In this document: in pieces, positions 1-8,309 of the stretch | Layout of the letters: the number at the start of each line of letters is the position of its first letter | Numbering within the stretch: position 1 is the stretch's first letter | Source of the DNA: Amycolatopsis sp. CA-128772 | Lineage (GTDB): Bacteria > Actinomycetota > Actinomycetes > Mycobacteriales > Pseudonocardiaceae | Direction: 5' to 3' | Length of the DNA: 64,000 nucleotides | Assembly: GCF_002904295.1 (NCBI RefSeq) | Contig: NZ_PPHG01000080.1 | Span: 142,836-206,835, forward strand | Position numbers and translations under genes: made by a program | The notes under the pieces: generated by a model | Told to the model about the DNA's origin: nothing | The model's input: the letters and a program-made list of their open reading frames with translations, nothing else | The model's database searches: none

Positions 1-524
1 CCGATCTCGACCCCGCCGCGGCCCGGCGTGCCGTACGCCGCGGCGAGTTCCAGGAGCACCCGCGCCAGCCGGATCCGCACTTCGCGGCTGCCGAAGTCGA
101 CGCGCCGCCGGGTGGCCCAGCGCAGCTTGCCGGCCACGCTGCTGCCGACCGCGAGCGCCACGTCGGCGTGCCCGGCGAGGAAGCGGTGGAATTCGGGCTG
201 GGAGACGAGCCGGGCGCGGACCCGGCCGGCGCAGGTGACCGTCGCGACCCGGGGCTGCCCGTCCATGCTCGCGAGCTCGCCGATCAGCTCGCCGGCGGTG
301 CGGATGGCGAGCAGCGCCAGGTGGCCTTCGGGCGTCGTGGCCGTCACCTTTACGAACCCGGTCACGAGCACGAAGGCGTGCGCGGTCGTTTCGCCTTCCC
401 GCAGCAGCACCCGGCCCGGGGCGTACTCGCGCAGGGTGCCCAGGCCGAGCAGGCCGGCCCGCGACGTTTCGGGCAGCTTCGCCAGGAAGCTGCCCGGAGG
501 AAAGTCCCCGGTCAGGCTGCTCAC
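1..524 (-). CDS. Crp/Fnr-family regulator (3' end cut by window edge)
   Basis: About 174 N-terminal codons are present; the C-terminus lies outside the window. The reverse-strand translation starts at a GTG with a GGGAGG ribosome site just upstream. It has a cyclic-nucleotide-binding jelly roll: VLLREGETTAHAFVLVTGFV at about residues 39-58, then GELIGELASMDGQPR at about 78-92, matching the phosphate-binding cassette region of Crp-type proteins. The dimerisation helix follows, and the sequence ends as the winged-helix domain begins. By family this would be a transcription factor sensing a nucleotide or other small ligand. No operon partner is visible because the next gene is divergent. Confidence 0.85.
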   Translation of the reverse strand, partial: MSSLTGDFPPGSFLAKLPETSRAGLLGLGTLREYAPGRVLLREGETTAHAFVLVTGFVKVTATTPEGHLALLAIRTAGELIGELASMDGQPRVATVTCAGRVRARLVSQPEFHRFLAGHADVALAVGSSVAGKLRWATRRRVDFGSREVRIRLARVLLELAAAYGTPGRGGVEI

Positions 525-648
525 GGCCGTCCTCCCTCACCCGCCGTGCATGCTACGGACCGGCGTGGCCGCCGACCAAGGCGTGACCGGGCTTTGTCCC
601 GTTGATGTCCAGCCGTTCGTCGGGGCGGGGCCGGGATAGGGTCGGCCG

Positions 649-2310
649 GTGCGGAGACGACTGGTGTTGATCGGTGCGGTCCTGTCCCTGCTGCTCCTCC
701 CCGGCGTCGTCGTGGCTTCGCCGGTCGTCGAGGGCGACACCGACGACCCGGTGACCGCCGCGCCCCCTGTCTCGCGGCCGGACACCCCGCACTGCACCGT
801 GACGCTCGCCGACGCCTTCCGCTCCAACGCCGCCGACGGCACCCCGCAGTACTACAAAGGCACGCTGACGCCGCCGAAAGCCTGCCCGGGGCCGTGGGCG
901 AAGGTCGTCATGGACCAGACCGTGACGGTGCAGGGACGCCAGTACGACCGGATCGGCGACCTGCGGATCGGCGGCACCGAGGTCTGGTGGGGCACGACCG
1001 AGGAGCCCAGCGGCGAGGGCCGCCGCCCGATCACCTACCACTTCGCCAAGGACCTGACCCCGTACAGCGCGCTGCTGCGCACCCCGCAGCCGTTCCACGG
1101 TGGCATCGAAAACTACAACTCGGCGGTCTACACCGGCGTCTACGCGCAGACCGTGACGCTGACCTACTACCAGGCGGACCGCAAGCACCCCGCGGCCGCG
1201 GCCCCCGACCACGTCGCCGGCTTCGGGCACGCCGACGCGACCCCCGCCGCGCCCACCGTGCACTTCACCGCGCAGGGCCTGCCGCGCAACATCACCCGCG
1301 CCTACCTCGAGGTCACGCTCGAAGGCCACGCCTGCGACGAGCAGTGGTTCGACGACGTCCCCGACGCCGTCGCGGCGAAGTACCCGGCGGCCGGCCTCTG
1401 CGGGAAGGGCCCGTACCGCGAGGCGAACTTCGCGATCGACGGGGTTTCCGCCGGGAGCGCGGTCACCTTCCCGCACATCTACTCCGGCGGGATCGTGCCG
1501 CAGCTGTGGCGGCCGGTCGTCGCGATCGACACCTTCAGCCTGCACGCCGAAACCTACGACGTGACGCCGTTCGCGGGCCGGCTCGTCGACGGTGGCACCC
1601 ATGACCTCTCCTTCTCCTTCCCGGACATCGGCGGCGAATTCACCGTCGTCCCGACGCTCCTGCTCTACACCGACAAAAACGCCGCGCGGACGTCCGGCGC
1701 CCTCACCCAGGGCGATGTCGCGGCAGTGCCGGTGCGGCGGACGGCGGTGAAGGACATCTCCGGCGGCGTCAACGTGACGGTCACCGCGAAGCGCCACGAC
1801 GTCACGGCCGGATACGTCGACACCTCCGCCGGCCGCGTGTACACCCGCGTCGAGCGCACCCGCGACTACCGCAACAGCGACGACGTCACCGGCGGCGGCT
1901 TCACCCAGCACGTCGTGCAGGCCGACTCCGGGCAGCAAACCTCGGTGTCCACAGTGGACGGCCGGGTGCGGTCGGCGGACCGGCACACCTGGTCCTACCC
2001 GCTGACGACCGACGCGACGGCGGCCATCACCGACGACCAGAACCTGCGCATCTCGGGCTCGGTGGACATGACCAAGACCCTCGCCGACCTGACCGGCGAC
2101 GGCCGGACCTGGCGCCCGGTGCGCGCGTCGCGCGAGTGGCTGGCCTCCTCCGGCGTGCTGGCCCGCACGAACGGCGTCAACACCGAAGCCGACGGGCGCT
2201 CGAAGACGCTGTTCACCGGCACCGACGACCTGGGCCGGCCGTACTTGCACTATGTCGCCGGTGAACACGGGCTGATCACCGAGAACCGGATTGTCGGTGG
2301 CCGCGGATAG
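649..2310 (+). CDS. secreted peptide-N-glycosidase A-like amidase
   Basis: 553 residues, GTG start. Residues 1-24 are a signal peptide: MRRR, a leucine/valine-rich core, then VVAS. The mature protein matches the peptide-N4-(N-acetyl-beta-glucosaminyl)asparagine amidase A family (PF12222), with the characteristic HFAKDLTPYSALL, GGIENYNSAVYTGVY and EQWFDDVP segments. Family members cut whole N-glycans from glycoproteins or glycopeptides, so an extracellular role in scavenging plant or fungal glycoprotein is likely. The downstream methyltransferase starts only 10 bases after the stop, though a functional link is not obvious. The length is normal for bacterial members. The family call is good; the substrate is inferred. 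Confidence 0.85.
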   Translation: MRRRLVLIGAVLSLLLLPGVVVASPVVEGDTDDPVTAAPPVSRPDTPHCTVTLADAFRSNAADGTPQYYKGTLTPPKACPGPWAKVVMDQTVTVQGRQYDRIGDLRIGGTEVWWGTTEEPSGEGRRPITYHFAKDLTPYSALLRTPQPFHGGIENYNSAVYTGVYAQTVTLTYYQADRKHPAAAAPDHVAGFGHADATPAAPTVHFTAQGLPRNITRAYLEVTLEGHACDEQWFDDVPDAVAAKYPAAGLCGKGPYREANFAIDGVSAGSAVTFPHIYSGGIVPQLWRPVVAIDTFSLHAETYDVTPFAGRLVDGGTHDLSFSFPDIGGEFTVVPTLLLYTDKNAARTSGALTQGDVAAVPVRRTAVKDISGGVNVTVTAKRHDVTAGYVDTSAGRVYTRVERTRDYRNSDDVTGGGFTQHVVQADSGQQTSVSTVDGRVRSADRHTWSYPLTTDATAAITDDQNLRISGSVDMTKTLADLTGDGRTWRPVRASREWLASSGVLARTNGVNTEADGRSKTLFTGTDDLGRPYLHYVAGEHGLITENRIVGGRG

Positions 2311-2320
2311 GGTCCGGCTC

Positions 2321-2965
2321 ATGACCGAACCCGCCTTCGTGACCGAGACCCGGACCGCCTACGACACCGTCGCCGCCTCCTACGCCGAAGAGCTGCGCGA
2401 TCTGCTGGAGGACAGCCCGTGGGACCGGGCGATGCTGAGCACGTTCGCCGAACTGGTCGGGAAGAGCGGGCCGGTCGGGGACCTCGGCTGCGGCCCGGGC
2501 CGGTTGACCGGGTACCTGGCTTCGCTCGGGCTGGACGTGTTCGGCGTGGACCTCTCGCCCGGCATGGTCGAGGTGGCCCGGAAGGCGCACCCCGGGCTGC
2601 GCTTCGAGGTCGGTTCGCTGGCCGCCCTCGACCTCGCCGACGGGGGCCTGGCGGGAGCGGTGGCGTGGTACTCCCTGATCCACACGCCGCCGGCGAACCT
2701 GCCGCCGGTGGTGGCGGAGCTGGCGCGGGTGCTGGCGCCGGGCGGGCGGCTGCTGACGGGGTTCCAGGTCGGCGACGAGCGCCGCCGCATCACGCACGGC
2801 TACGGCCACGACGTCGCCTTCGACGCCTACCGGCTGCAGCCGGATTTCGTCGCGGACTCGTGCGTCGCCGCCGGGCTGGTCGTGGAGGCGCGGCTGGTCC
2901 GCGAGCCGCAGGGGCCGTACGAGAAGACGCCGCAGGCGTACCTGCTGGCCCGCAAGCCGGCGTGA
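2321..2965 (+). CDS. class I SAM-dependent methyltransferase
   Basis: 214 residues from the ATG 10 bases after the preceding stop. An upstream in-frame GTG at 2291 would overlap the amidase gene and adds nothing family-like, so the ATG is preferred. Motif I, VGDLGCGPGRLTGYLA (about residues 52-67), binds S-adenosylmethionine. The acidic motif II (FGVDLSPGM), the VAWYSLIHTPP segment and LAPGGRLLTGFQ complete the Rossmann-like core of the Methyltransf_11/25 type. The substrate cannot be read from sequence. It is cytosolic, without a signal peptide or membrane segment, and is probably co-transcribed with the amidase gene. Confidence 0.85.
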   Translation: MTEPAFVTETRTAYDTVAASYAEELRDLLEDSPWDRAMLSTFAELVGKSGPVGDLGCGPGRLTGYLASLGLDVFGVDLSPGMVEVARKAHPGLRFEVGSLAALDLADGGLAGAVAWYSLIHTPPANLPPVVAELARVLAPGGRLLTGFQVGDERRRITHGYGHDVAFDAYRLQPDFVADSCVAAGLVVEARLVREPQGPYEKTPQAYLLARKPA

Positions 2966-3018
2966 ACCCCGTCTCGCCGGCCGTCACCCGATCGGGCTAG
3001 TGCGGTACTGTCGGTCCC

Positions 3019-4296
3019 ATGGGGAGTCTCCGCTCACGGGTCCTGGGCTGGGTCGGCCGACGGTACCTCGCCCGGCAGTCGAAGAAGGGCTTTGACCTCG
3101 AAAAGATGTCGGCCATCCTGCCCGATTCGGCGCTGCTGCCGCTCAAGCGCGACGGCCTCGACCCGGTCCCGGCGATGGCCGAGCAGCGGAGCGAGGCGCC
3201 GATCGGCAAGCTCGACCTGCCGTTCGGGATGAACGCCTGGCTGGTCACCGGCTACGACGAGGCGAAGGCCGTCCTCGGCCGGGCGAACGGCTTCTCCAGC
3301 GACTTCGGCAACCTGGTCGGCAACGCGGGGGTGACCGCCGACCAGAACCCGGGCGGTCTCGGCTTCGCCGACCCGCCGGTGCACACGCGGCTGCGCAAGC
3401 TGCTCACCCCGGAGTTCACCATGCGCCGGCTGAGCCGGCTGGCCCCGCGGATCGACGCGATCGTCGCCGAGCAGCTCGACGCGATGGCCAAGGCCGACGG
3501 CCCGGTCGACCTGTGGCAGGCGTTCGCGCTGCCGATCCCGTCGCTGACCATCTGCGAGCTGCTCGGCGTGTCCTACGAGGACCGCGAAGACTTCCAGCGG
3601 CTGAGCACCGCCCGGTTCGACCTCTTCGGCGGCGCGGGCGCGTCGCTCGGGGCGATGTCGGAGTCGCTGACGTACCTGCTCGACATCGTCAAGAAGCAGC
3701 GCGAACAGCCCGGCGACGGCCTGCTCGGCATGCTGATCAAGGAACACGGCGACGAGATCGACGACCGTGAGCTGGCCGGGCTGGCCGACGGCGTGCTCAC
3801 CGGCGGCCTGGAGACGACGGCGAGCATGCTGGCCCTCGGCGCGCTGGTGCTGCTGCGCGACGAAAAGGCGATGGCCGCCGTCCGCGGCGACGACGAATCG
3901 GTGCACCGGTTCGTCGAGGAACTGCTGCGCTACCTCACGGTGGTGCAGATGGCGTTCCCCCGGTTCGCCAAGGAGGACATGGAGATCGGCGGCGCGCGCA
4001 TCGCCGAGGGCGACATCGTCCTGGTGTCGCTGTCGGCGGCGGACCGCGACCCGAAGCTGGGCCCGGGCATGGAAACCTTCGACGCGACCCGCGAGCCGAC
4101 GTCGCACCTGGCGTTCAGCTACGGCATCCACCGCTGCATCGGCGCCGAGCTGGCCCGGATGGAGCTGCGCACGGCGTACCCGGCCCTGATCCGCCGCTTC
4201 CCGAACCTGCGGCTCGCGGTGCCCGCGGACGAGCTTTCGTTCCGCAAGGTGTCCATTGTGTACGGTCTGGACGAGCTCCCGGTCCTGGTGGACTGA
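3019..4296 (+). CDS. cytochrome P450
   Basis: 425 residues, ATG start. All core P450 motifs are present: I-helix GGLETTAS (about 262-269), the K-helix E-x-x-R in EELLRYL (about 300-306), and the heme loop FSYGIHRCIG with the proximal cysteine at about residue 373. This is a soluble class I bacterial monooxygenase that should take electrons from ferredoxin or flavodoxin. No redox partner gene is next to it, and a flavodoxin-domain gene lies 22 kb away. The substrate is unknown. The I-helix has LETT rather than the common GxDTT. Confidence 0.93.
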   Translation: MGSLRSRVLGWVGRRYLARQSKKGFDLEKMSAILPDSALLPLKRDGLDPVPAMAEQRSEAPIGKLDLPFGMNAWLVTGYDEAKAVLGRANGFSSDFGNLVGNAGVTADQNPGGLGFADPPVHTRLRKLLTPEFTMRRLSRLAPRIDAIVAEQLDAMAKADGPVDLWQAFALPIPSLTICELLGVSYEDREDFQRLSTARFDLFGGAGASLGAMSESLTYLLDIVKKQREQPGDGLLGMLIKEHGDEIDDRELAGLADGVLTGGLETTASMLALGALVLLRDEKAMAAVRGDDESVHRFVEELLRYLTVVQMAFPRFAKEDMEIGGARIAEGDIVLVSLSAADRDPKLGPGMETFDATREPTSHLAFSYGIHRCIGAELARMELRTAYPALIRRFPNLRLAVPADELSFRKVSIVYGLDELPVLVD

Positions 4297-4309
4297 CCGG
4301 GTTCGGTGC

Positions 4310-4740
4310 GGGATCGACAGCGCGCCCAGGTACCCGCCGGCCCGGTCGAGGGCGGCGAGGTTCTCCAGCACGTGTGCGTGGCAGACGCCGTGGAAGTGTC
4401 GATGCCGAAGCCGAGGCTGACGACGACGCGGTCGACGCCCTCGAGCGCGGCCACCGCGGCGAGGCCGGCCATGCGAGGGTCCGTTCGGGGAAGTAGCCGT
4501 CGTCGCCCGCGCTGCCGGGCCGCACCCGCGCGACGTCCGGCGCGATCCAGTCGTCGAGGTCGAGCCGGTTCAGGTCGCTGAACGCGAGGTTCGCGAAGTG
4601 GACTTCCTTGCCCTGGGCGCGCAGGGCGAAGGCGAGGGGGAGGCCGGCGTAGACGTCGAACCCGCCGCCCCGGCGACCAGGACCCGGCGGGCCGGCCGCA
4701 GCCGGGTGAACAGCGGGGGTTCCGCGAGCGTGAACACCCG
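4310..4740 (-). pseudogene. frameshifted remnant of a DUF1152-like gene
   Basis: Reading leftwards on the minus strand, three frames must be joined to recover one protein. They give FTLAEPPLFTRLRPARRVLVAGA, then GGFDVYAGLPLAFALRAQGK through a DLDDWIAPDV region to GYFPERTLA, then AAVAALEGVDRVVVSLGFGID, then VCHAHVLENLAALDRAGGYL. The order and motifs resemble DUF1152 (PF06626) proteins, which are about 300 residues long. Here only about 140 residues remain, with at least three frameshifts and probably an internal deletion. The function of the family is unknown. High GC3 in each piece in its own frame argues for a decayed gene rather than a chance frame. Confidence 0.6.
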
Positions 4741-4779
4741 GTCATCCCACGGGGGAGCGACGGCTGTCCTCTGTGGATT

Positions 4780-5406
4780 TCAGCGGACCCCGCGCGGCCG
4801 GAACTGGATGCTGATCCGCGGCCCGACCGCCCGGTTCGTCTTCGGGATGGCGTGCTCCCACGTGCGCTGGCACGAGCCGCCCATCACGATGAGGTCGCCG
4901 TGGCCGAGGGCGTACCGGTGCGACTCGCCGCCGCCGCGGGGGCGCAGCGCCAGCTGGCGGGCCGCGCCGACCGAGAGGATCGCGACCATCGTGTCCTCGC
5001 TGCTGCCGCGGCCGATCGTGTCGCCGTGCCAGGCGACGCTGTCGCGGCCGTCGCGGTAGTAGCACAGGCCCGCCGTGCGGAACGGCTCGCCGAGTTCGCC
5101 GGCGTAGTACCCGCTCAGCGCGGCGCGGGCGTCCGCCAGCACGGGGTGGGGCAGCGGCGCCGCTTCGCGGTAGAAGCACAGCAGGCGCGGGACGTCGACG
5201 AGCCGGTCGTACATCCGGCGCCGCTCCGCCTGCCACGGGACGCCGGTGACGAGGTCGGTGAACACCTCGTCGGCGCCGTCGAGCCAGCCGGGCTGCACGT
5301 CGATCCAGGCGCCGGAGCCGAGCTCGGTCCGGCGCGGGGCCAGGGCGTGCAGCGTGACGGGGCCGGTCTCGCCGAACAGCGATGCCTGCAGTGCCGGGGT
5401 CGTCAT
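4780..5406 (-). CDS. AlkB-like Fe(II)/2-oxoglutarate dioxygenase
   Basis: 208 residues, ATG start. The Fe(II)/2-oxoglutarate triad is readable: H127 and D129 in AWHGDT, and H185 in WEHAIPK. R197 (RISIQF) is the expected 2-oxoglutarate anchor and R203 a second conserved arginine. The FYREAAPLPHP and YYRDGRDSVAWH segments match AlkB/ALKBH2-like proteins, which oxidatively demethylate alkylated bases in DNA or RNA. A LexA-type palindrome lies 22 bases upstream of the start (see 5428-5443), so induction by DNA damage is likely. Alternative substrates such as RNA or protein cannot be excluded. Confidence 0.88.
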   Translation of the reverse strand: MTTPALQASLFGETGPVTLHALAPRRTELGSGAWIDVQPGWLDGADEVFTDLVTGVPWQAERRRMYDRLVDVPRLLCFYREAAPLPHPVLADARAALSGYYAGELGEPFRTAGLCYYRDGRDSVAWHGDTIGRGSSEDTMVAILSVGAARQLALRPRGGGESHRYALGHGDLIVMGGSCQRTWEHAIPKTNRAVGPRISIQFRPRGVR

Positions 5407-5427
5407 GACTGCGACCGTACACGATGT

Positions 5428-5443
5428 TCGAACAGATGTTCTA
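5428..5443 (-). promoter_or_regulatory. candidate LexA (SOS) box upstream of the AlkB-like gene
   Basis: TCGAAC-AGAT-GTTCTA matches the actinobacterial SOS consensus TCGAAC-N4-GTTCGA with one mismatch. It ends 22 bases from the ATG of the AlkB-like gene, where a LexA operator would overlap the promoter. The consensus is established for mycobacteria and related actinobacteria; the assignment here is inference. Confidence 0.65.
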
Positions 5444-5478
5444 CGTGAAACATCTCGAGCCGGCCGGACCTGGGCCGA

Positions 5479-6045
5479 TCAGCGCACGACGTCGTAGATC
5501 AGCTTCTGGATCCCGTTGCCGTAGGCCTCGCTCGCGACGAGCTTCAGGTTCTGCTTGTCCTTGTCGGTGTCGCTGAACAGCCGCTTGCCGGCGCCGAGCA
5601 GGACCGGGAAGACCAGCAGGTGGTAGCGGTCGATCAGCCCGGCGTCGGCCAGGCCGCGGTTCAGGGTGGCGCTGCCGGCGATGATGATCGGGCCGCCCTC
5701 GGTCGCCTTCAGGGCCGCGACCTCGTCCAGCGAACGCAGGATCGTCGTCTCGCCCCAGTTGTCCACCAGGTCCGTCTCGGCGAGGGTGGCCGACACGACG
5801 TACTTCGGCATCGCGTTGTACCCGGCGAACTCCACGGTCATGCCCGGCCAGACCGGCGCGTAGCTGACCCGGCCCATCATCAGCGCGGTGGCTTCCTCCT
5901 GCTCGCTGCCCTTGATCGCGTAGGCGGCCGGGTCGAACTCGATGTCCTTGAACGTCCAGCCCGAGTTGCGGTAGCCCGGCTCGCCGCCGGGGGCTTCGAC
6001 GACGCCGTCGAGCGAAACGAACGAGCTGGAGATCAGGGTGCGCAT
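5479..6045 (-). CDS. dihydrofolate reductase/RibD C-terminal-fold family protein
   Basis: 188 residues from an ATG preceded by GAGGAGCAACCCC. The N-terminus MRTLISSSFVSLDGVVEAPGG and the MMGRVSYA, KYVVSA, LKATEGGPIIIAGSATL and LLVFPVLLGAGKRLF segments are typical of the RibD_C (PF01872) dihydrofolate-reductase-like family of small actinobacterial proteins. The family binds NADPH, but the substrates of these small stand-alone members are mostly undefined. It is unlikely to be the riboflavin pathway enzyme, because the deaminase domain and rib gene neighbours are missing. Confidence 0.85.
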   Translation of the reverse strand: MRTLISSSFVSLDGVVEAPGGEPGYRNSGWTFKDIEFDPAAYAIKGSEQEEATALMMGRVSYAPVWPGMTVEFAGYNAMPKYVVSATLAETDLVDNWGETTILRSLDEVAALKATEGGPIIIAGSATLNRGLADAGLIDRYHLLVFPVLLGAGKRLFSDTDKDKQNLKLVASEAYGNGIQKLIYDVVR

Positions 6046-6204
6046 GGGGTTGCTCCTCGGTGGTCGATCTTGTTCCTGCAAGTCTGTCGAACGGGGAACG
6101 CCGGATTCGACAGCCCTTTCGAGGAAAATCTCCGACACGTCGACGGGCGGGAACTGGGACTTGTCCACCGCGGCCGAGGCTCGTACAGTCACACGCACAC
6201 CGCT

Positions 6205-6220
6205 AAAGGTCTGGACCTTT
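6205..6220 (+). promoter_or_regulatory. candidate DasR/GntR-type operator (AAAGGTC-TG-GACCTTT)
   Basis: A perfect 7-2-7 inverted repeat lies 41 bases upstream of a secreted-protein start. Its core, GGTCTGGACC, resembles the DasR-responsive element core GGTCTAGACC and its GGTCTGGACC/GGTCCAGACC variants found at chitin-regulon promoters of Streptomyces. The perfect symmetry is seen; the DasR assignment is inference. Confidence 0.55.
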
Positions 6221-6261
6221 GGCCGGGACACCGCCGCCTCGAGTGACACAGGAGGTTGACG

Positions 6262-6864
6262 GTGCGCAGACTTCACGGTGCGGGCGTGTTCGCCGCGGTC
6301 GCGGCGGGGCTCGCGATCTTCGCCCCGGCGGCGGACGCCCAGGTCGGAACCGGTCCGTGGACCGCGGACTCGCCGGGCTACTCGGAGCAGGAACGCGGCT
6401 GCGGCCAGGTCTCCGGCCTGACGTTCCAGCTCACCTGTTCCACCGGCGGTGGTGACCAGCGCGCGGAACGCCGCTACACCACCTACACCGGCGGCACCCA
6501 CCAGTTCGAGGGCTCGTTCAAGATCACCAGCATGACCGGCACCCGGATCAGCCTCAAGCAGACCTTCCGGGACGGCTCGAACGCCGGGCCGTACTTCCTG
6601 CTGGCCGTCGAGAAGGGCGGCCGGATGTACGCCGTGGAAGGCGGGGCGACGCTGGGCAGCGGCGCGACCGTCGGCACGTCGGTGCGGGTCAACACGATCA
6701 ACCAGGTCGGCAGCTCGCACAAGGTGTACCTCAACGGCTCGCTCAAGCAGACGATCTCGAGCCCGGGTGGCAGCTACTACGACAAGTTCGGCTCCTACCG
6801 CACGTCGAGCGGCGCGGGCCCGATCACCGTGCAGTGGAGCGGCATCAGGTTCTGGCACCGGTGA
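6262..6864 (+). CDS. secreted protein of unknown function, possible beta-jelly-roll carbohydrate-active protein
   Basis: 200 residues from the GTG at 6262, which sits 7 bases after ACAGGAGG. A TTG two codons earlier would overlap that site. A signal peptide (MRRLHGAGVFAAVAAGLA core, then PAADA/Q cleavage) is followed by a mature region of about 170 residues rich in Gly, Ser and Thr. It shows alternating beta-strand patterns such as HQFEGSFKITSM, ISLKQTFRDG, GPYFLLAVEKGG, HKVYLNG and ITVQWSGIRFWHR. Two cysteines may form a disulfide in the N-terminal part. The pattern resembles polysaccharide-lyase/concanavalin-like folds but I cannot name a family. The DasR-like palindrome upstream suggests control by amino sugars. 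Confidence 0.7.
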   Translation: MRRLHGAGVFAAVAAGLAIFAPAADAQVGTGPWTADSPGYSEQERGCGQVSGLTFQLTCSTGGGDQRAERRYTTYTGGTHQFEGSFKITSMTGTRISLKQTFRDGSNAGPYFLLAVEKGGRMYAVEGGATLGSGATVGTSVRVNTINQVGSSHKVYLNGSLKQTISSPGGSYYDKFGSYRTSSGAGPITVQWSGIRFWHR

Positions 6865-6886
6865 CGGCCGCGGCGGCGGCCCCGGG

Positions 6887-7822
6887 TCACGCCGGGGGCG
6901 CCGCCCAGGCGTCCGGGTCGTCCCAGGCGGTCAGCCGCCGCGTGCTGGTGAAGTGGCGGTGCGCGCCGGTCAGCGGGTCGTCGAAGTCGAGGACCTTGGC
7001 CAGCAGCTGCAGGGGCTTCGTGAAGTCACCGAGGGGCTTCTCGCGCAGCTGCGGGTAGAAGTCGTCGCCGAGGATCGGGACGCCGAGGCCGCTCAGGTGC
7101 ACGCGCAGCTGGTGGGTCCGGCCGGTCGAGGGCACCAGCCGGTACCGGCCCCGGCCGGCGCGGTGTTCGAGCAGGTCGACGTACGTTTCGGCGTTCGGCT
7201 CGCCCGGCACCTCCTGCGCGGCCAGCACCCCGCGGTCCTTGACGATCCGGCTCCGGACGGTCCTCGGCAGCGTCAGCGACGGGTCGTACGGCGCGATCGC
7301 CTCGTACTCCTTGTGTACCCGGCGGTCGCGGAACAGCGTCTGGTACTTCCCGCGCAGCCCGGGCGTGATCACGAACATCACCAGGCCCGCGGTGACGCGG
7401 TCGAGGCGGTGCGCGGGGGACAGCTGCGGCAGGTCGAGCTCCCGGCGCAGCCGCACGAGGGCGGTCTCGAGGACGTGCTGCCCGCGGGGGATGGTGGCCA
7501 GGAAGTGCGGCTTGTCGACGACCAGCAGGTGCTCGTCGCGGTGGACGACGTCGATCGCGAACGGCACCGGCACCTCGTCCGGCAGGTCGCGGTGGAACCA
7601 GATGAACGAGCCGGGCGCGTAGGGCGTGTCGACACCGAGCGGGCCGTCCGTGCCGTGGATGCGTTCTTCCCGCAGCATCTCCTCGATGCGGCCCGGCGCC
7701 ACGCGCGGCAGCCGGTCCACGAGGTGCGCCAGCAGCGTCGGCCACTCGCCGTCGGGCAGTTTGAGCCGGGCGGGGTCCAGCCCGTGGCGGGGCGGGATCG
7801 GCGGGCGGAGCTTGCGTCTCAT
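6887..7822 (-). CDS. RluA-family pseudouridine synthase
   Basis: 311 residues, ATG start. The catalytic motif HRLDR spans residues 138-142, with D141 the expected nucleophile. The family context follows: AGLVMFVI, KEYEAIA, STGRTHQLRVHLSGLG and PILGDDFYP. The roughly 90-residue N-terminal extension carries the IEEMLREERIHGTDGPLG segment found in actinobacterial RluA paralogues. The enzyme isomerises uridine to pseudouridine in rRNA or tRNA; the target position is not deducible. It is convergent with the secreted-protein gene and shares a strand with the DUF5313 gene upstream. Confidence 0.92.
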   Translation of the reverse strand: MRRKLRPPIPPRHGLDPARLKLPDGEWPTLLAHLVDRLPRVAPGRIEEMLREERIHGTDGPLGVDTPYAPGSFIWFHRDLPDEVPVPFAIDVVHRDEHLLVVDKPHFLATIPRGQHVLETALVRLRRELDLPQLSPAHRLDRVTAGLVMFVITPGLRGKYQTLFRDRRVHKEYEAIAPYDPSLTLPRTVRSRIVKDRGVLAAQEVPGEPNAETYVDLLEHRAGRGRYRLVPSTGRTHQLRVHLSGLGVPILGDDFYPQLREKPLGDFTKPLQLLAKVLDFDDPLTGAHRHFTSTRRLTAWDDPDAWAAPPA

Positions 7823-7853
7823 CGTCCCCCGACTGTAGCCAACCCGCCGGCGG

Positions 7854-8246
7854 CTACCCCTCCGACGGCGTCCGGTAGCGCGCGAGGTACCGGGCGGTCG
7901 CCTCGGCGTTCTTCGCCTCGGCGGCCTCGCCCCGGATGCGGCGGCCGGTGTCGTGCGGGAAGCCCTGCCGGCCGAGCCGGTGCTCGACGCTCTCCTCCAT
8001 GTACGCGCACGAGTAGAAGTACGCGACGAGGGCGGCCATGAGGACCAGGGAAAGCCGCAGCCAGATCGAGCCGGGCAGCAGCAGCCAGACGGCGCACAGC
8101 GGCACGATGCCGACCGAGCGCTGCAGCACGTACCGGGCACGCCAGTGCTTCGACGTCGCATCGTGCAACGCCCACGCGTCGAAGCGGGCCGGCAGCTTGA
8201 CCCCGACCGCGTAGCCGATCCAGCGAAGCACACCAGGTCGTTCCAT
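7854..8246 (-). CDS. DUF5313-like small membrane protein
   Basis: 130 residues. The N-terminus MERPGVLRWIGYAVGVKLP is followed by a WALHDATSKHWRARYVLQR segment, then two hydrophobic stretches (about 44-60 and 63-82) predicted to span the membrane as a hairpin. The tail is charged and cytosolic, with EESVEHRLGRQGFP. This layout matches actinobacterial DUF5313 proteins, whose function is unknown. It is transcribed divergently from the OhrR-like gene, and both promoters lie around the TTAGTGCACTAA palindrome, so it may be part of that regulator's circuit. Confidence 0.72.
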   Translation of the reverse strand: MERPGVLRWIGYAVGVKLPARFDAWALHDATSKHWRARYVLQRSVGIVPLCAVWLLLPGSIWLRLSLVLMAALVAYFYSCAYMEESVEHRLGRQGFPHDTGRRIRGEAAEAKNAEATARYLARYRTPSEG

Positions 8247-8268
8247 GAGGTCTACAGTACCCTAATAG

Positions 8269-8280
8269 TTAGTGCACTAA
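8269..8280. promoter_or_regulatory. palindromic operator between DUF5313 and OhrR-like genes
   Basis: TTAGTGCACTAA is a perfect 12-base palindrome in the AT-rich 63-base divergent intergenic region. AT-rich palindromes of this type are usual for MarR/OhrR regulators acting on their own promoter. Position and symmetry are seen; the regulator assignment is inference. Confidence 0.6.
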
Positions 8281-8309
8281 TTGTTCGATGGGCCACGTGA
8301 GGACCGCGC

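Noticed and set aside
553..2322. A minus-strand frame of 589 codons opposite the PNGase A-like gene
   Set aside because: Antisense shadow: low-complexity composition, no ribosome site, no recognisable family.
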